Origin: Streptomyces albospinus
GTDB lineage: Bacteria; Actinomycetota; Actinomycetes; Streptomycetales; Streptomycetaceae
Reading direction: 5' to 3'
NCBI RefSeq assembly: GCF_014648695.1
Contig: NZ_BMRP01000001.1
Location: forward strand, 702,294-766,293
DNA: 64,000 bases
Part shown: positions 44,341 through 52,703 of the stretch, in pieces
Numbering within the stretch: the first letter of the stretch is position 1
Layout: each line of letters opens with the position of its first letter
Made by a program: the position numbers and the translations under genes
Notes under the pieces: model-generated
Told to the model about the DNA's origin: nothing
Databases searched by the model: none
What the model saw: the letters and a program-made list of their open reading frames with translations, nothing else

Positions 44341-45795
44341 GTGACCACCGCACTGCGTCGTCTGCGCAACTACATCGACGGGGAGTTCCGGGACGCCGCC
44401 GACGGCCGGACCACGGAGGTGGTCAACCCCGCGACGGGCGAGCCCTACGCCACTGCCCCTCTGTCGGGCTCCGCGGACGTGGACGCGGCCATGGCGGCTG
44501 CCGAGGCGGCATTCCCCGCCTGGCGCGACCTGATCCCCGCCGAGCGCCAGAAGGTCCTCCTCAAGATCGCCGACCGCTTCGAGGAGCGCGCCGAGGAGCT
44601 GATCGCCGCCGAGTCCGAGAACTGCGGCAAGCCGATCGCCCTCGTACGCTCCGAGGAGATCCCGCCGATGGTGGACCAGATCCGCTTCTTCGCGGGTGCC
44701 GCCCGGATGCTCGAAGGCCGCTCGGCCGGCGAGTACATGGACGGCTTCACCTCCATCATCCGGCGGGAGCCGGTCGGTGTCTGCGCCCAGGTCGCGCCGT
44801 GGAACTACCCGATGATGATGGCCGTGTGGAAGTTCGCCCCGGCACTCGCCGCGGGCAACACCGTGGTCATCAAGCCCTCCGACACCACCCCCGCCTCGAC
44901 GGTGCTGATCGCCGACATCATCGGCGGTGTGCTGGACGAACTGGGCCACTCCCGCGGCGTGTTCAACGTGATCTGCGGCGACCGGGAGACCGGCCGCCTG
45001 ATGGTCGAGCACAAGGTGCCGGCGATGGCCTCGATCACCGGCTCGGTGCGCGCCGGTATGCAGGTCGCCGAGTCAGCCTCCAAGGACCTCAAGCGGGTCC
45101 ACCTGGAGCTGGGCGGCAAGGCGCCGGTCGTGGTCTTCGAGGACACCGACATCGCCAAGGCCGTCGAGGACATCGCCATCGCCGGCTACTTCAACGCCGG
45201 CCAGGACTGTACGGCCGCCACCCGCGTGCTCGTCCAGGAGTCCATCCACGACGAGTTCGTCGCCGCGCTGGCCAAGGCCGCCTCGGAGACCAGGACCGGT
45301 GCGGTCGACGACGAGGACGTGCTGTACGGCCCGCTGAACAACGCCAACCAGCTCGCGCAGGTCAAGGGCTTCATCGAGCGGCTGCCCGCGCACGCCAAGA
45401 TCGAGGCGGGCGGCGAACAGGTCGGCGAGAAGGGCTACTTCTTCGCGCCCACCGTCGTCTCGGGCCTCAAGCAGGACGACGAGATCGTCCAGAACGAGGT
45501 CTTCGGGCCGGTCATCACCGTCCAGTCCTTCCGCGACGAGGCGCAGGCGCTGGAGTGGGCCAACGGCGTCGAGTACGCGCTGGCGTCCTCGGTGTGGACC
45601 AAGGACCACGCCCGGGCGATGCGGATGTCCAAGGGCCTCGACTTCGGCTGCGTGTGGATCAACACCCACATCCCGCTGGTCGCCGAGATGCCGCACGGCG
45701 GGTTCAAGAAGTCCGGCTACGGCAAGGACCTCTCGTCCTACGGCTTCGACGACTACACCCGGATCAAGCACGTGATGACCTCGCTGGGCGGCTGA
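44341..45795 (+). CDS. Gamma-aminobutyraldehyde-type dehydrogenase
   Basis: 484 residues from GTG 44341. NAD(P)-dependent aldehyde dehydrogenase: catalytic Cys290 lies in NAGQDCTAATR and general base Glu256 in LELGGKAPVVV. The cofactor region APWNYPMMMAVWK and the C-terminal HGGFKKSGYGKDLSSYGFDD fit the PatD/PuuC-like group that turns 4-aminobutanal into GABA. It is divergent from an Lrp regulator and the aminotransferase that would supply the aldehyde. The second dehydrogenase at 49738 shares these motifs, so this region has two paralogues. Confidence 0.92.
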   Translation: MTTALRRLRNYIDGEFRDAADGRTTEVVNPATGEPYATAPLSGSADVDAAMAAAEAAFPAWRDLIPAERQKVLLKIADRFEERAEELIAAESENCGKPIALVRSEEIPPMVDQIRFFAGAARMLEGRSAGEYMDGFTSIIRREPVGVCAQVAPWNYPMMMAVWKFAPALAAGNTVVIKPSDTTPASTVLIADIIGGVLDELGHSRGVFNVICGDRETGRLMVEHKVPAMASITGSVRAGMQVAESASKDLKRVHLELGGKAPVVVFEDTDIAKAVEDIAIAGYFNAGQDCTAATRVLVQESIHDEFVAALAKAASETRTGAVDDEDVLYGPLNNANQLAQVKGFIERLPAHAKIEAGGEQVGEKGYFFAPTVVSGLKQDDEIVQNEVFGPVITVQSFRDEAQALEWANGVEYALASSVWTKDHARAMRMSKGLDFGCVWINTHIPLVAEMPHGGFKKSGYGKDLSSYGFDDYTRIKHVMTSLGG

Positions 45796-45927
45796 GCCGC
45801 CGGCGGACCCGGGGGATCCCCGCCGTCGGGCGGCACGGGACGCTCGACACACCGTCGCGGGCGGAGGCCCGGCAACTGACGCTCTGTCTCTTGCCGCCTC
45901 CGCCCGTGGCACGTGAGAGTGCTCGCC

Positions 45928-47109
45928 ATGGCTGATCTTTCGCGGCGTTCGCTGCTTCGGGGCATGGGCGGAATCGGTGTGACCGGGGCGCTGGCCGCCA
46001 TGACGGGGTGCGGGGTGCCGCCGGCGTATGTCGACGCGGCCGACCGCGAGAGCCCGGACCGCTCCGCGCAGGACCGCAGGCTGGTCTTCGCCAACTGGCC
46101 GCTCTACATCGACGTCGACGACCACGACAAGCAGCGCCGGCCCACCCTGGACGCGTTCCAGAAGAGCACCGGGACCTCGGTGACGTACACCGAGGAGATC
46201 AACGACAACGACGAGTTCTTCGGGAAGATCAGCCCCGCGTTGATGAACCACCAGGCCACCGGCCGCGATCTCATCGTCGTCAGCGACTGGATGTGCGCCC
46301 GGTTCGTCCGGCTGGGATGGGTCGAGACGATGGACCGGAAGGCCCAGCCGAACGTCGCGAAGTACCTCGATCCGCTGCTGCGCACGCCGCACTTCGACCC
46401 CGGCCGGATGCACTCGGTGCCCTGGCAGTCCGGGATCACCGGCATCGCCTACAACCGCAGGAAGCTCGGCCGGGAGATCAAGCACACCTCCGACCTGTGG
46501 AAGGACGACCTCCGCGGCCGGGTCACCCTGCTGTCCGGGCTCGACGAGGCGTTCGCGATGCTGCTCCAGGGCAACGGCGTCGACATCACCCGCTGGACCG
46601 CCGACGACTTCCACCGGATGATCGACCAGGTCCGCGGCCTGGTCCGCAGGGGCCAGGTCCGCCGCTTCACCGGCAACGACTACATCAAGGACCTGGACTC
46701 CGGTGATGTGCTGGCCGCGCAGGCGTACTCCGGCGATGTGATCCAGTTGCAGGCGGACAACCCGGACATCGAGTTCGTGGTGCCGGAGGAGGGGGCCGAG
46801 CTGTGGGCGGAGAGCATGATGATCCCCAACCTCGCGGCCCACAAGCGGAACGCGGAGCGGCTGATCGACTACTACTACCGGCCCGAGGTCGCGGCGGAGC
46901 TGGCCGCCTGGGTCAACTACGTGTGCCCGGTGCCGGCCGCGCGGGAGGTGCTGGCCTCGTCGAAGGACAAGGACCGGGCCAAGCTCGCCGAGGACCCGCT
47001 GATCTTCCCGGGCGCGCAGTTGCGCAGGCGGCTGGCCATCGCACGGGACATCACGGCCGGGGAGCGGACCGAGTTCGCGAAGGAGTGGAACGCGATCGTG
47101 GGGCTGTAG
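45928..47109 (+). CDS. Polyamine-type substrate-binding lipoprotein (orphan)
   Basis: 393 residues from ATG 45928; GTG 45913 in frame adds 5. Twin-arginine-like start SRRSLLRGMGG, then lipobox AMTGC (Cys28), so probably a Tat-exported lipoprotein. The mature part is a PotD/PotF-type binding fold (FANWPLYIDVDD; INDNDEFFGKISPAL; RFTGNDYIKDLDSGD; IEFVVPEEGAELWAESMMI). No permease or ATPase gene follows; the next gene is an HXXEE protein. It may share the importer encoded near 53 kb, whose binding protein has the same INDNDEFFGK motif, or serve as a sensor. It lies 132 nt after the dehydrogenase. Confidence 0.9.
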   Translation: MADLSRRSLLRGMGGIGVTGALAAMTGCGVPPAYVDAADRESPDRSAQDRRLVFANWPLYIDVDDHDKQRRPTLDAFQKSTGTSVTYTEEINDNDEFFGKISPALMNHQATGRDLIVVSDWMCARFVRLGWVETMDRKAQPNVAKYLDPLLRTPHFDPGRMHSVPWQSGITGIAYNRRKLGREIKHTSDLWKDDLRGRVTLLSGLDEAFAMLLQGNGVDITRWTADDFHRMIDQVRGLVRRGQVRRFTGNDYIKDLDSGDVLAAQAYSGDVIQLQADNPDIEFVVPEEGAELWAESMMIPNLAAHKRNAERLIDYYYRPEVAAELAAWVNYVCPVPAAREVLASSKDKDRAKLAEDPLIFPGAQLRRRLAIARDITAGERTEFAKEWNAIVGL

Positions 47110-47174
47110 GAGCCCGTCGCCGGGGGGCGGGCCGGTGGCCGCGGGGGCCAACCGGCGTGCCAGACTTGGCGGTT

Positions 47175-47762
47175 ATGCCGATCTCTGTGGTCAAGCCGAA
47201 GGTCCCCGAACCGTCCGCGCCGCCCGTCGACGGGATACCGGTCGACGGGATTGCGCCCGCCGTCACGCTGGGGCTGTTCGCCGCATGGGCGCTGCACGAC
47301 GCGGAGGAGGTGGCGTTCGGGCCGCGCTGGGTCCGGGAGAACGTACCGGCCCTGCGGAAGCGCTTCCCCCGGGTGCCGGAGCGGGTCTGGCAGGCCATGG
47401 AGGGCGTCACCGAGCGGGAGTTCGCGGCGGCGGTCGGTGTGATGGCGGTCATCGTGGCCGCCGCGGCCGTCCGCGGACACCGCACGGGCGGCCGGTCCGC
47501 GTTCTTCCAGAGCACGCTGGACGGCTTCGGGCTGCACGGCCTGATGCATCTCGCACAGGCGGCGGCCACCCGCGGCTACACCCCGGGCTCCGCCACCTCG
47601 CCCGTGCTCGTCATCCCCTTCACGCTCTGGGCGCGCGGCCGGCTGCGGCGTGCCGGCCGGCTGCGCCCGACGACCGTCGCCAGTGCCGTCCGGGGCGTGG
47701 CCGCCGCGGGCGCGGCCACGGTCGTCTCGCACGGGGTGGCACGGCGGCTGGTCCGGAACTGA
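47175..47762 (+). CDS. HXXEE domain-containing membrane protein
   Basis: 195 residues from ATG 47175. The HXXEE motif is LHDAEEVAFGPRW (about 44-56), followed by helices and a second motif HGLMHLAQAAATRGYTPG. Several hydrophobic stretches suggest a membrane protein. Function unknown; the conserved His and Glu suggest a metal or redox role, unproven. It is on the same strand as the orphan lipoprotein and converges with the adenosine deaminase gene. The first 25 residues are Pro-rich. Confidence 0.75.
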   Translation: MPISVVKPKVPEPSAPPVDGIPVDGIAPAVTLGLFAAWALHDAEEVAFGPRWVRENVPALRKRFPRVPERVWQAMEGVTEREFAAAVGVMAVIVAAAAVRGHRTGGRSAFFQSTLDGFGLHGLMHLAQAAATRGYTPGSATSPVLVIPFTLWARGRLRRAGRLRPTTVASAVRGVAAAGAATVVSHGVARRLVRN

Positions 47763-47851
47763 CCCGCGCACCGGTCGCCGCCCCAACCGGCGCCGCGCAG
47801 AGGGGGGTTGCCCCGCCCGCGCGGCACCGGCGATGACCCACCCGACAAGCC

Positions 47852-48874
47852 CTAGCCGCGCCAGCTGCGCGCGTAGGCGTCGATCTCGGCCGCCAGCCGG
47901 GCCTTGGCCGCGTCGTCCATGAACGAGGCGGTCACGGCGTTCTTGGCGAGGGCGGTCAGGCCCGTGGTGTCCAGCTCCAGGAGGCGGGCGGCGACGGCGT
48001 ATTCGGTGTTCAGGTCGGTGCCGAACATCGGCGGGTCGTCGCTGTTGACGGTGACCAGGACGCCGGCGTCGACCAGCTCCTTGAGGGGGTGCTCGTCGAG
48101 TGTGCGGACGGCGCGGGTGGCGATGTTGGACGTCGGGCAGACCTCCAACGCGATGCGGCGCTCGGCGAGATGGGCCAGCAGCTGCGGGTCCTGGGCGGCG
48201 CTGATGCCGTGGCCGATGCGCTCGGCGCGCAGGTCGCGGAGGGCGTCCCAGATCGTGCCGGGGCCGGTGGTCTCGCCGGCGTGCGGGACGGAGCGCAGCC
48301 CGGCGGCGATGGCCCGGTCGAAGTACGGCTTGAACTGGGGCCGCGGTACGCCGATTTCGGGTCCGCCGAGGCCGAACGAGACCAGCCCCTCGGGCTGGAG
48401 CTCGCAGGCGATGCGGGCGGTCTCCTCGGCGGCCTCCAGGCCGGCCTCGCCGGGGATGTCGAAGCACCAGCGCAGCACCACTCCCAGCTCGGCCTCGGCC
48501 GACTTCCTGGCGTCCTCGATGGCCTCGACGAACGCGGCGTCCGGGATGCCGCGGCGGACCGAGCTGAACGGGGTGATGGTCAGCTCGGCGTAGCGGATCT
48601 GCTGGCGGGCCATGTCGCGGGCGACCTCGTACGTCAGCAGCCGCACGTCCTCGGCGTCGCGGATCAGGTCCACGACGGAGAGGTAGACCTCGATGAAGTG
48701 CGCGAAGTCGCGGAAGGTGAAGTAGTCCGCGAGCGCCTCGGGGTCGCTGGGCACGGCGGAGTCGGGGTGCCGGGCGGCCAGCTCGGCGACGATGCGCGGC
48801 GAGGCCGAGCCGACGTGGTGGACATGCAGCTCCGCCTTGGGCAGGCCCGCGATGAAGGCGTCGAGGTCGGACAA
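47852..48874 (-). CDS. add: Adenosine deaminase
   Basis: 340 residues, leftward. Metal-dependent TIM-barrel enzyme making inosine from adenosine. Motifs: KAELHVHHVGS (zinc histidines; the usual HxH is in HVH), FGLGGPE, VPHAGETTGP (catalytic His/Glu), RIGHGI, LEVCPTSN and VNSDDPPMFGT. The sequence reads as a complete family member. It sits with a NADAR gene on the same strand (43-nt gap), away from the polyamine genes on either side. Nucleoside salvage is the likely role. Confidence 0.92.
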   Translation of the reverse strand: MSDLDAFIAGLPKAELHVHHVGSASPRIVAELAARHPDSAVPSDPEALADYFTFRDFAHFIEVYLSVVDLIRDAEDVRLLTYEVARDMARQQIRYAELTITPFSSVRRGIPDAAFVEAIEDARKSAEAELGVVLRWCFDIPGEAGLEAAEETARIACELQPEGLVSFGLGGPEIGVPRPQFKPYFDRAIAAGLRSVPHAGETTGPGTIWDALRDLRAERIGHGISAAQDPQLLAHLAERRIALEVCPTSNIATRAVRTLDEHPLKELVDAGVLVTVNSDDPPMFGTDLNTEYAVAARLLELDTTGLTALAKNAVTASFMDDAAKARLAAEIDAYARSWRG

Positions 48875-48917
48875 CGGTTCCTCCTGGATGAGGGGCGGCG
48901 CGGACAGTGCGGTCCGG

Positions 48918-49535
48918 TCATCGTATGGGGGCGGTGGTTTCCCCTTCCGCCAGCCTCTGGCGCGCCTCCATGAGGGCGAAGCCGAGGAGGTTGTGACCGC
49001 GCCAGCGGGCCGGGTCGCCGGCGCGCTCGTCGTCGGCGGCGAGGCCGATGCCCCAGACGCGGTCCAGAGGGCTGGCCTCCACCAGGACCCGGGAGCCGGT
49101 GCCCAGCAGGAACTCCCGCAGATCGGCGTGGTGGCCGAATTTGTGCAGGCTGCCTTCGAGGACGAGGGCGAAGCGGTGGCGCTGCCAGCGCGCCTCGTCG
49201 AAACCGCCCACGCTCCGCCCGGCGTCCTTGGCCTCCTTGGGATGGCGGGCGGCTATCGCGCGCCGCTCCGCCTCCGCGTCGCCGAACAGACGGGCCTTGC
49301 CGGCCATCATCCAGTGCTCGGCGGTCGCATAGCGGACCCCGTCGACGGTGAAGGGGGAGGGCCACCACTGGCTGAAACAGCTCGCCCCGATACGGCCGTC
49401 GCGCAGCGGGCGATGACCCCAGAAGTGGACATATCTGACGCGCTTGCCGGCGGCGGACAGTGCGCTCAGTTCTTCGACCGAGCGCGGTCCGTCCGCGGTG
49501 CGCCCGGCCATGATCCCCGTGGTGTCGTGCAGCAT
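48918..49535 (-). CDS. NADAR (DUF1768/YbiA) family protein
   Basis: 205 residues from ATG 49535, leftward; an internal ATG at 49511 is possible. NADAR motifs are present: VHFWGHRPL, CFSQWWPSPFTVDGVRYATA, EHWMMAGKARLFGD and WGIGLA, with a following GHNLLGFALMEAR. The family cleaves N-glycosidic or ADP-ribosyl bonds: YbiA acts on riboflavin precursors, and phage-defence relatives remove ADP-ribose from DNA (established for some members). There is no DarT-type toxin nearby. It heads the NADAR-add pair and is divergent from the second dehydrogenase. Confidence 0.88.
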   Translation of the reverse strand: MLHDTTGIMAGRTADGPRSVEELSALSAAGKRVRYVHFWGHRPLRDGRIGASCFSQWWPSPFTVDGVRYATAEHWMMAGKARLFGDAEAERRAIAARHPKEAKDAGRSVGGFDEARWQRHRFALVLEGSLHKFGHHADLREFLLGTGSRVLVEASPLDRVWGIGLAADDERAGDPARWRGHNLLGFALMEARQRLAEGETTAPIR

Positions 49536-49618
49536 GCCGAGATTCTGTCAGCGGGCACTGACAACGTGTCGGGGTCCCGGACCCCTGAATTCGCAGAATT
49601 CGTCGCGTAACCAAAAGG

Positions 49619-49639
49619 CAACAACGGAATCACTTGTTG
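49619..49639. promoter_or_regulatory. Candidate operator upstream of the second dehydrogenase operon
   Basis: CAACAA (49619-49624) and TTGTTG (49634-49639) form an inverted repeat, with AGGC and GCCT flanks nearby. It lies about 100 nt before the start of the 49738 gene, in the divergent gap shared with the NADAR gene. EcoRI-like GAATTC words repeat at about 49588-49601. No regulator gene is adjacent. Confidence 0.4.
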
Positions 49640-49737
49640 GTCGCCTTCAGCTCTGTCAAGATCGGCCATCGAATCCGGAAATAGCTACGCCTGGCTGTGC
49701 CGCTGCGCGGCCCCGGCGCCCGGCGGAGGAGAGCACC

Positions 49738-51267
49738 ATGGACCAGCGATTCGATGTGACCGAGCGATTCGCCGAGGGCGCGCAATTCATCGCCGGCCGT
49801 CTTTGCGGCGGCACTTCCGGCCGCATGCAGGACGTCGTGGACCCGGCCACCGGAGAGACCGTCCTCCACTACGAACTCGCAGGCACGGGCGATGTGGACG
49901 CCGCCGTGGCGGCTGCGCGGGAGGCGTTTCCCGGATGGTCGCGGGCCACGCCGGGCGAGCGTTCCGACACCCTGCACCGCTTCGCCGCGGCGCTCGCCGA
50001 GGACGCCGAGGACCTCGCCGCCGCCGAATCGCTGAACTGCGGAAAGCCGATCAGGCTCAGCAAGGAGTTCGACGTCCCGGGGTCGATCGACAACGCCGCG
50101 TTCTTCGCCGGTGCCGCACGCCACCTCGAAGGCAAGGCGGCCGGGGAATACAGCGGCGACCACACCTCGGTGATCCGCCGGGAACCCATCGGCGTCGTCG
50201 GCTCCGTCGCGCCCTGGAACTACCCGCTCCAGATGGCCGCCTGGAAGGTGCTGCCGGCCGTCGCGGCGGGCAACACGATCGTCCTCAAGCCCGCCGAGAT
50301 CACCCCGCTGACCTCGCTGCTGTTCGCCCAGGCCGCACAGCGCGCGGGGCTCCCGGACGGGGTGCTCAACATCGTCTCGGGGGCGGGCCGGGACGCCGGC
50401 GAGCACCTGGTCGGCCACGCCGGCGTCGCCATGACCTCTTTCACCGGCTCGACCGGGGTCGGCAGGCGCGTCGCCGAGATCGCCACCGGGACGGTCAAGC
50501 GGATCCACCTGGAACTGGGCGGCAAGGCCCCGTTCGTGGTCTTCGACGACGCGGACCTGGAGGCCGCGGTCCACGGCGCGGTCGCCGGGGCGCTGATCAA
50601 CACGGGCCAGGACTGCACCGCCGCCACCCGGGCCTATGTCCAACGCCCGCTCTACGACGCGTTCGTGAGCGGGGTCGCCGATCTGATGGCGACCGTACGG
50701 CTGGGCGACCCGTTCGACCCGTCGACCGACCTCGGGCCGCTGATCTCGCACGCCCAACGGGACCGGGTGGCCGGCTTCGTCGAGCGCGCCCGGGGGTACG
50801 CCACCGTCGTCACCGGCGGCGGGGCGCCCGACTTCGGCAGCGGCAGTGCGCTGTCCAAGGGGGCGTACTACCGGCCGACGCTGATCGCCGGGGCCGCCCA
50901 GGACAGCGAGATCGTGCAGTCCGAGATCTTCGGGCCGGTGCTGGCCGTGCTGCCCTTCGACAGCGACGACGAGGGCATCGCGCTCGCCAACGACACCCCC
51001 TACGGACTGGCCGCCTCCGCCTGGAGCCGCGACGTCTACCGCACCGGCCGGGCCACCCGCGAGATCAACGCGGGCTGCGTCTGGGTCAACGACCACATCC
51101 CGATCATCAGCGAGATGCCGCACGGCGGCGCCAAGGCGTCCGGCTTCGGCAAGGACATGTCGGCGTACTCCTTCGAGGAGTACACGCAGGTCAAGCACGT
51201 CATGTACGACAACACCGCGGTGGCCAGGAAGGACTGGCACCGCACGATCTTCGGGGACCGCGGGTAG
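49738..51267 (+). CDS. Aldehyde dehydrogenase, second polyamine module
   Basis: 509 residues from ATG 49738, preceded by GGAGGAGAG. Catalytic Cys293 is in NTGQDCTAATR and Glu259 in LELGGKAPFVV. Cofactor region APWNYPLQMAAWK; C-terminal HGGAKASGFGKDMSAYSFEE. Close in motifs to the 44341 dehydrogenase, so probably an aminoaldehyde dehydrogenase (gamma-aminobutyraldehyde or gamma-glutamyl aldehyde). It leads a row with a binding lipoprotein, PotABC importer and FAD oxidase, which fits oxidation of an aldehyde made from imported polyamine. Confidence 0.92.
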   Translation: MDQRFDVTERFAEGAQFIAGRLCGGTSGRMQDVVDPATGETVLHYELAGTGDVDAAVAAAREAFPGWSRATPGERSDTLHRFAAALAEDAEDLAAAESLNCGKPIRLSKEFDVPGSIDNAAFFAGAARHLEGKAAGEYSGDHTSVIRREPIGVVGSVAPWNYPLQMAAWKVLPAVAAGNTIVLKPAEITPLTSLLFAQAAQRAGLPDGVLNIVSGAGRDAGEHLVGHAGVAMTSFTGSTGVGRRVAEIATGTVKRIHLELGGKAPFVVFDDADLEAAVHGAVAGALINTGQDCTAATRAYVQRPLYDAFVSGVADLMATVRLGDPFDPSTDLGPLISHAQRDRVAGFVERARGYATVVTGGGAPDFGSGSALSKGAYYRPTLIAGAAQDSEIVQSEIFGPVLAVLPFDSDDEGIALANDTPYGLAASAWSRDVYRTGRATREINAGCVWVNDHIPIISEMPHGGAKASGFGKDMSAYSFEEYTQVKHVMYDNTAVARKDWHRTIFGDRG

Positions 51268-51380
51268 CCGCCTCGCCGGCGGGCGCCCCTCCCGGGCGCC
51301 CGCACCGCCCGCGGCCGGCGCCGTGCGGCACCGTCCCCACCGGCCGAGCGCCGGGCACAACCCCTGAAAGGGCACCGCGC

Positions 51381-52646
51381 ATGGACCACCACGAGCAGCC
51401 CGCACCCCTGGTGCCTCCCGCCCCCCTCTCCGCGGTCGAGCTCACCGCCATGCGCCGCAGTCTCACCGACGGCCGGCTGGCCGTGACCCGCCGCTCGCTG
51501 CTGCGCGCGGGCGGCGCCCTGGCGGCCGTGGCGGGCGGCGCCGCCGCCCTGTCGGCCTGTGGAATCGCCCCCGCGGGCCGTACCGACGCGGCGCTCACCG
51601 TGGACCACTCGGCGGCGGAGAAGCGGATCCACTTCTCCAGCTGGACGCAGTACATGGACGTCAGCGACGACGGGAAGCACCATCCGACGCTGGACGCGTT
51701 CCGGCGGCGGACCGGGATCACCGTCGACTACACCGAGGACATCAACGACAACGACGAGTTCTTCGGCAAGGTCCAGGCGCAGCTCGCCAACGGGCAGGAC
51801 ACCGGCCGCGATCTGATCGTGCTCACCGACTGGATGTGCGCCCGGATGATCTCCCTCGGCTGGATCCAGCCGCTCGACCGGTCGCAACTGCCGCACGCCT
51901 CGGCCAACCTGGCGGCCCAGTACCGCAATCCGTCCTGGGACCCGGGCCGCAAGCACTCCTACGTCTGGCAGGGCATCCCCGCGATCATCGCGTACAACAA
52001 GAGGGCCACCGGCGGACGCACGGTCGACTCGGTCGGCCAGCTGCTGGAGGACCCGCAGCTCGCCGGCCGGGTCGGCTTCCTCTCCGAGATGCGCGACACC
52101 ATCGGGCTGACCCTGCTGGACATGGGCAAGCGGCCCGAGGACGCCACCGCCGACGACTTCGACGCGGCCCTCGCCCGGCTCCAGAAAGCCGTCGACCGCA
52201 AGCAGATCCGCCGCTTCACCGGCAACGACTACACCAGCGACCTGGAAAAGGGCGACCTCGCCGCGTGCGTGGCCTGGGCCGGCGACGTCGTCCAGCTCCA
52301 GAGCGACAACCCCGCCATCGGCTATGCCGTCCCCAAGGCCGGCTACATGACGTCGACCGACAACCTGATGGTGCCCGGCAAGGCGCGCCACAAGGAGAAC
52401 GCCGAACGGCTCATCGACTACTTCTACGAGCCGGCGGTGGCGGCCCGGCTCGCCGCGTTCATCAACTACGCCTGCCCCGTCGACGGCGTACGCGGCGAAC
52501 TCGCCAAGATCGACAAGGAGCTGGCGGAGAACCCGCTGATCCTGCCGGACCAGGAGATGATCGCCCGATCCCACTCCTTCCGCGCGCTGACCCCTCAGGA
52601 GAACCGGGCGTTCAACCAGAAGTTCTCCGACCTCACCGGCGCCTGA
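51381..52646 (+). CDS. Polyamine ABC transporter substrate-binding lipoprotein
   Basis: 421 residues. A twin-arginine motif (VTRRSLLRAGGALAAV, about 35-50) and lipobox LSAC (Cys60) follow a 34-residue N-terminal extension. The mature part is a PotD-type fold (FSSWTQYMDVSDDGKHHPTL; INDNDEFFGKVQAQL; RFTGNDYTSDLEKGD; VPKAGYMTSTDNLMVP). It shares INDNDEFFGK and RFTGNDY with the orphan lipoprotein at 45.9 kb, showing a recent common origin. It precedes potA by 57 nt and is the binding subunit of that importer. Substrate (putrescine or spermidine) cannot be decided. Confidence 0.92.
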   Translation: MDHHEQPAPLVPPAPLSAVELTAMRRSLTDGRLAVTRRSLLRAGGALAAVAGGAAALSACGIAPAGRTDAALTVDHSAAEKRIHFSSWTQYMDVSDDGKHHPTLDAFRRRTGITVDYTEDINDNDEFFGKVQAQLANGQDTGRDLIVLTDWMCARMISLGWIQPLDRSQLPHASANLAAQYRNPSWDPGRKHSYVWQGIPAIIAYNKRATGGRTVDSVGQLLEDPQLAGRVGFLSEMRDTIGLTLLDMGKRPEDATADDFDAALARLQKAVDRKQIRRFTGNDYTSDLEKGDLAACVAWAGDVVQLQSDNPAIGYAVPKAGYMTSTDNLMVPGKARHKENAERLIDYFYEPAVAARLAAFINYACPVDGVRGELAKIDKELAENPLILPDQEMIARSHSFRALTPQENRAFNQKFSDLTGA

Positions 52647-52703
52647 GCCGCGCACCAGGCCCGGCCCGAGCCGTTCTGCCCTCCGACCCACGGGACGACC
52701 CAC

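Noticed and set aside
48918..49535. DarT-NADAR phage defence system
   Set aside because: The NADAR protein has no DarT-like ADP-ribosyltransferase or other defence gene next to it; adjacent genes are metabolic.
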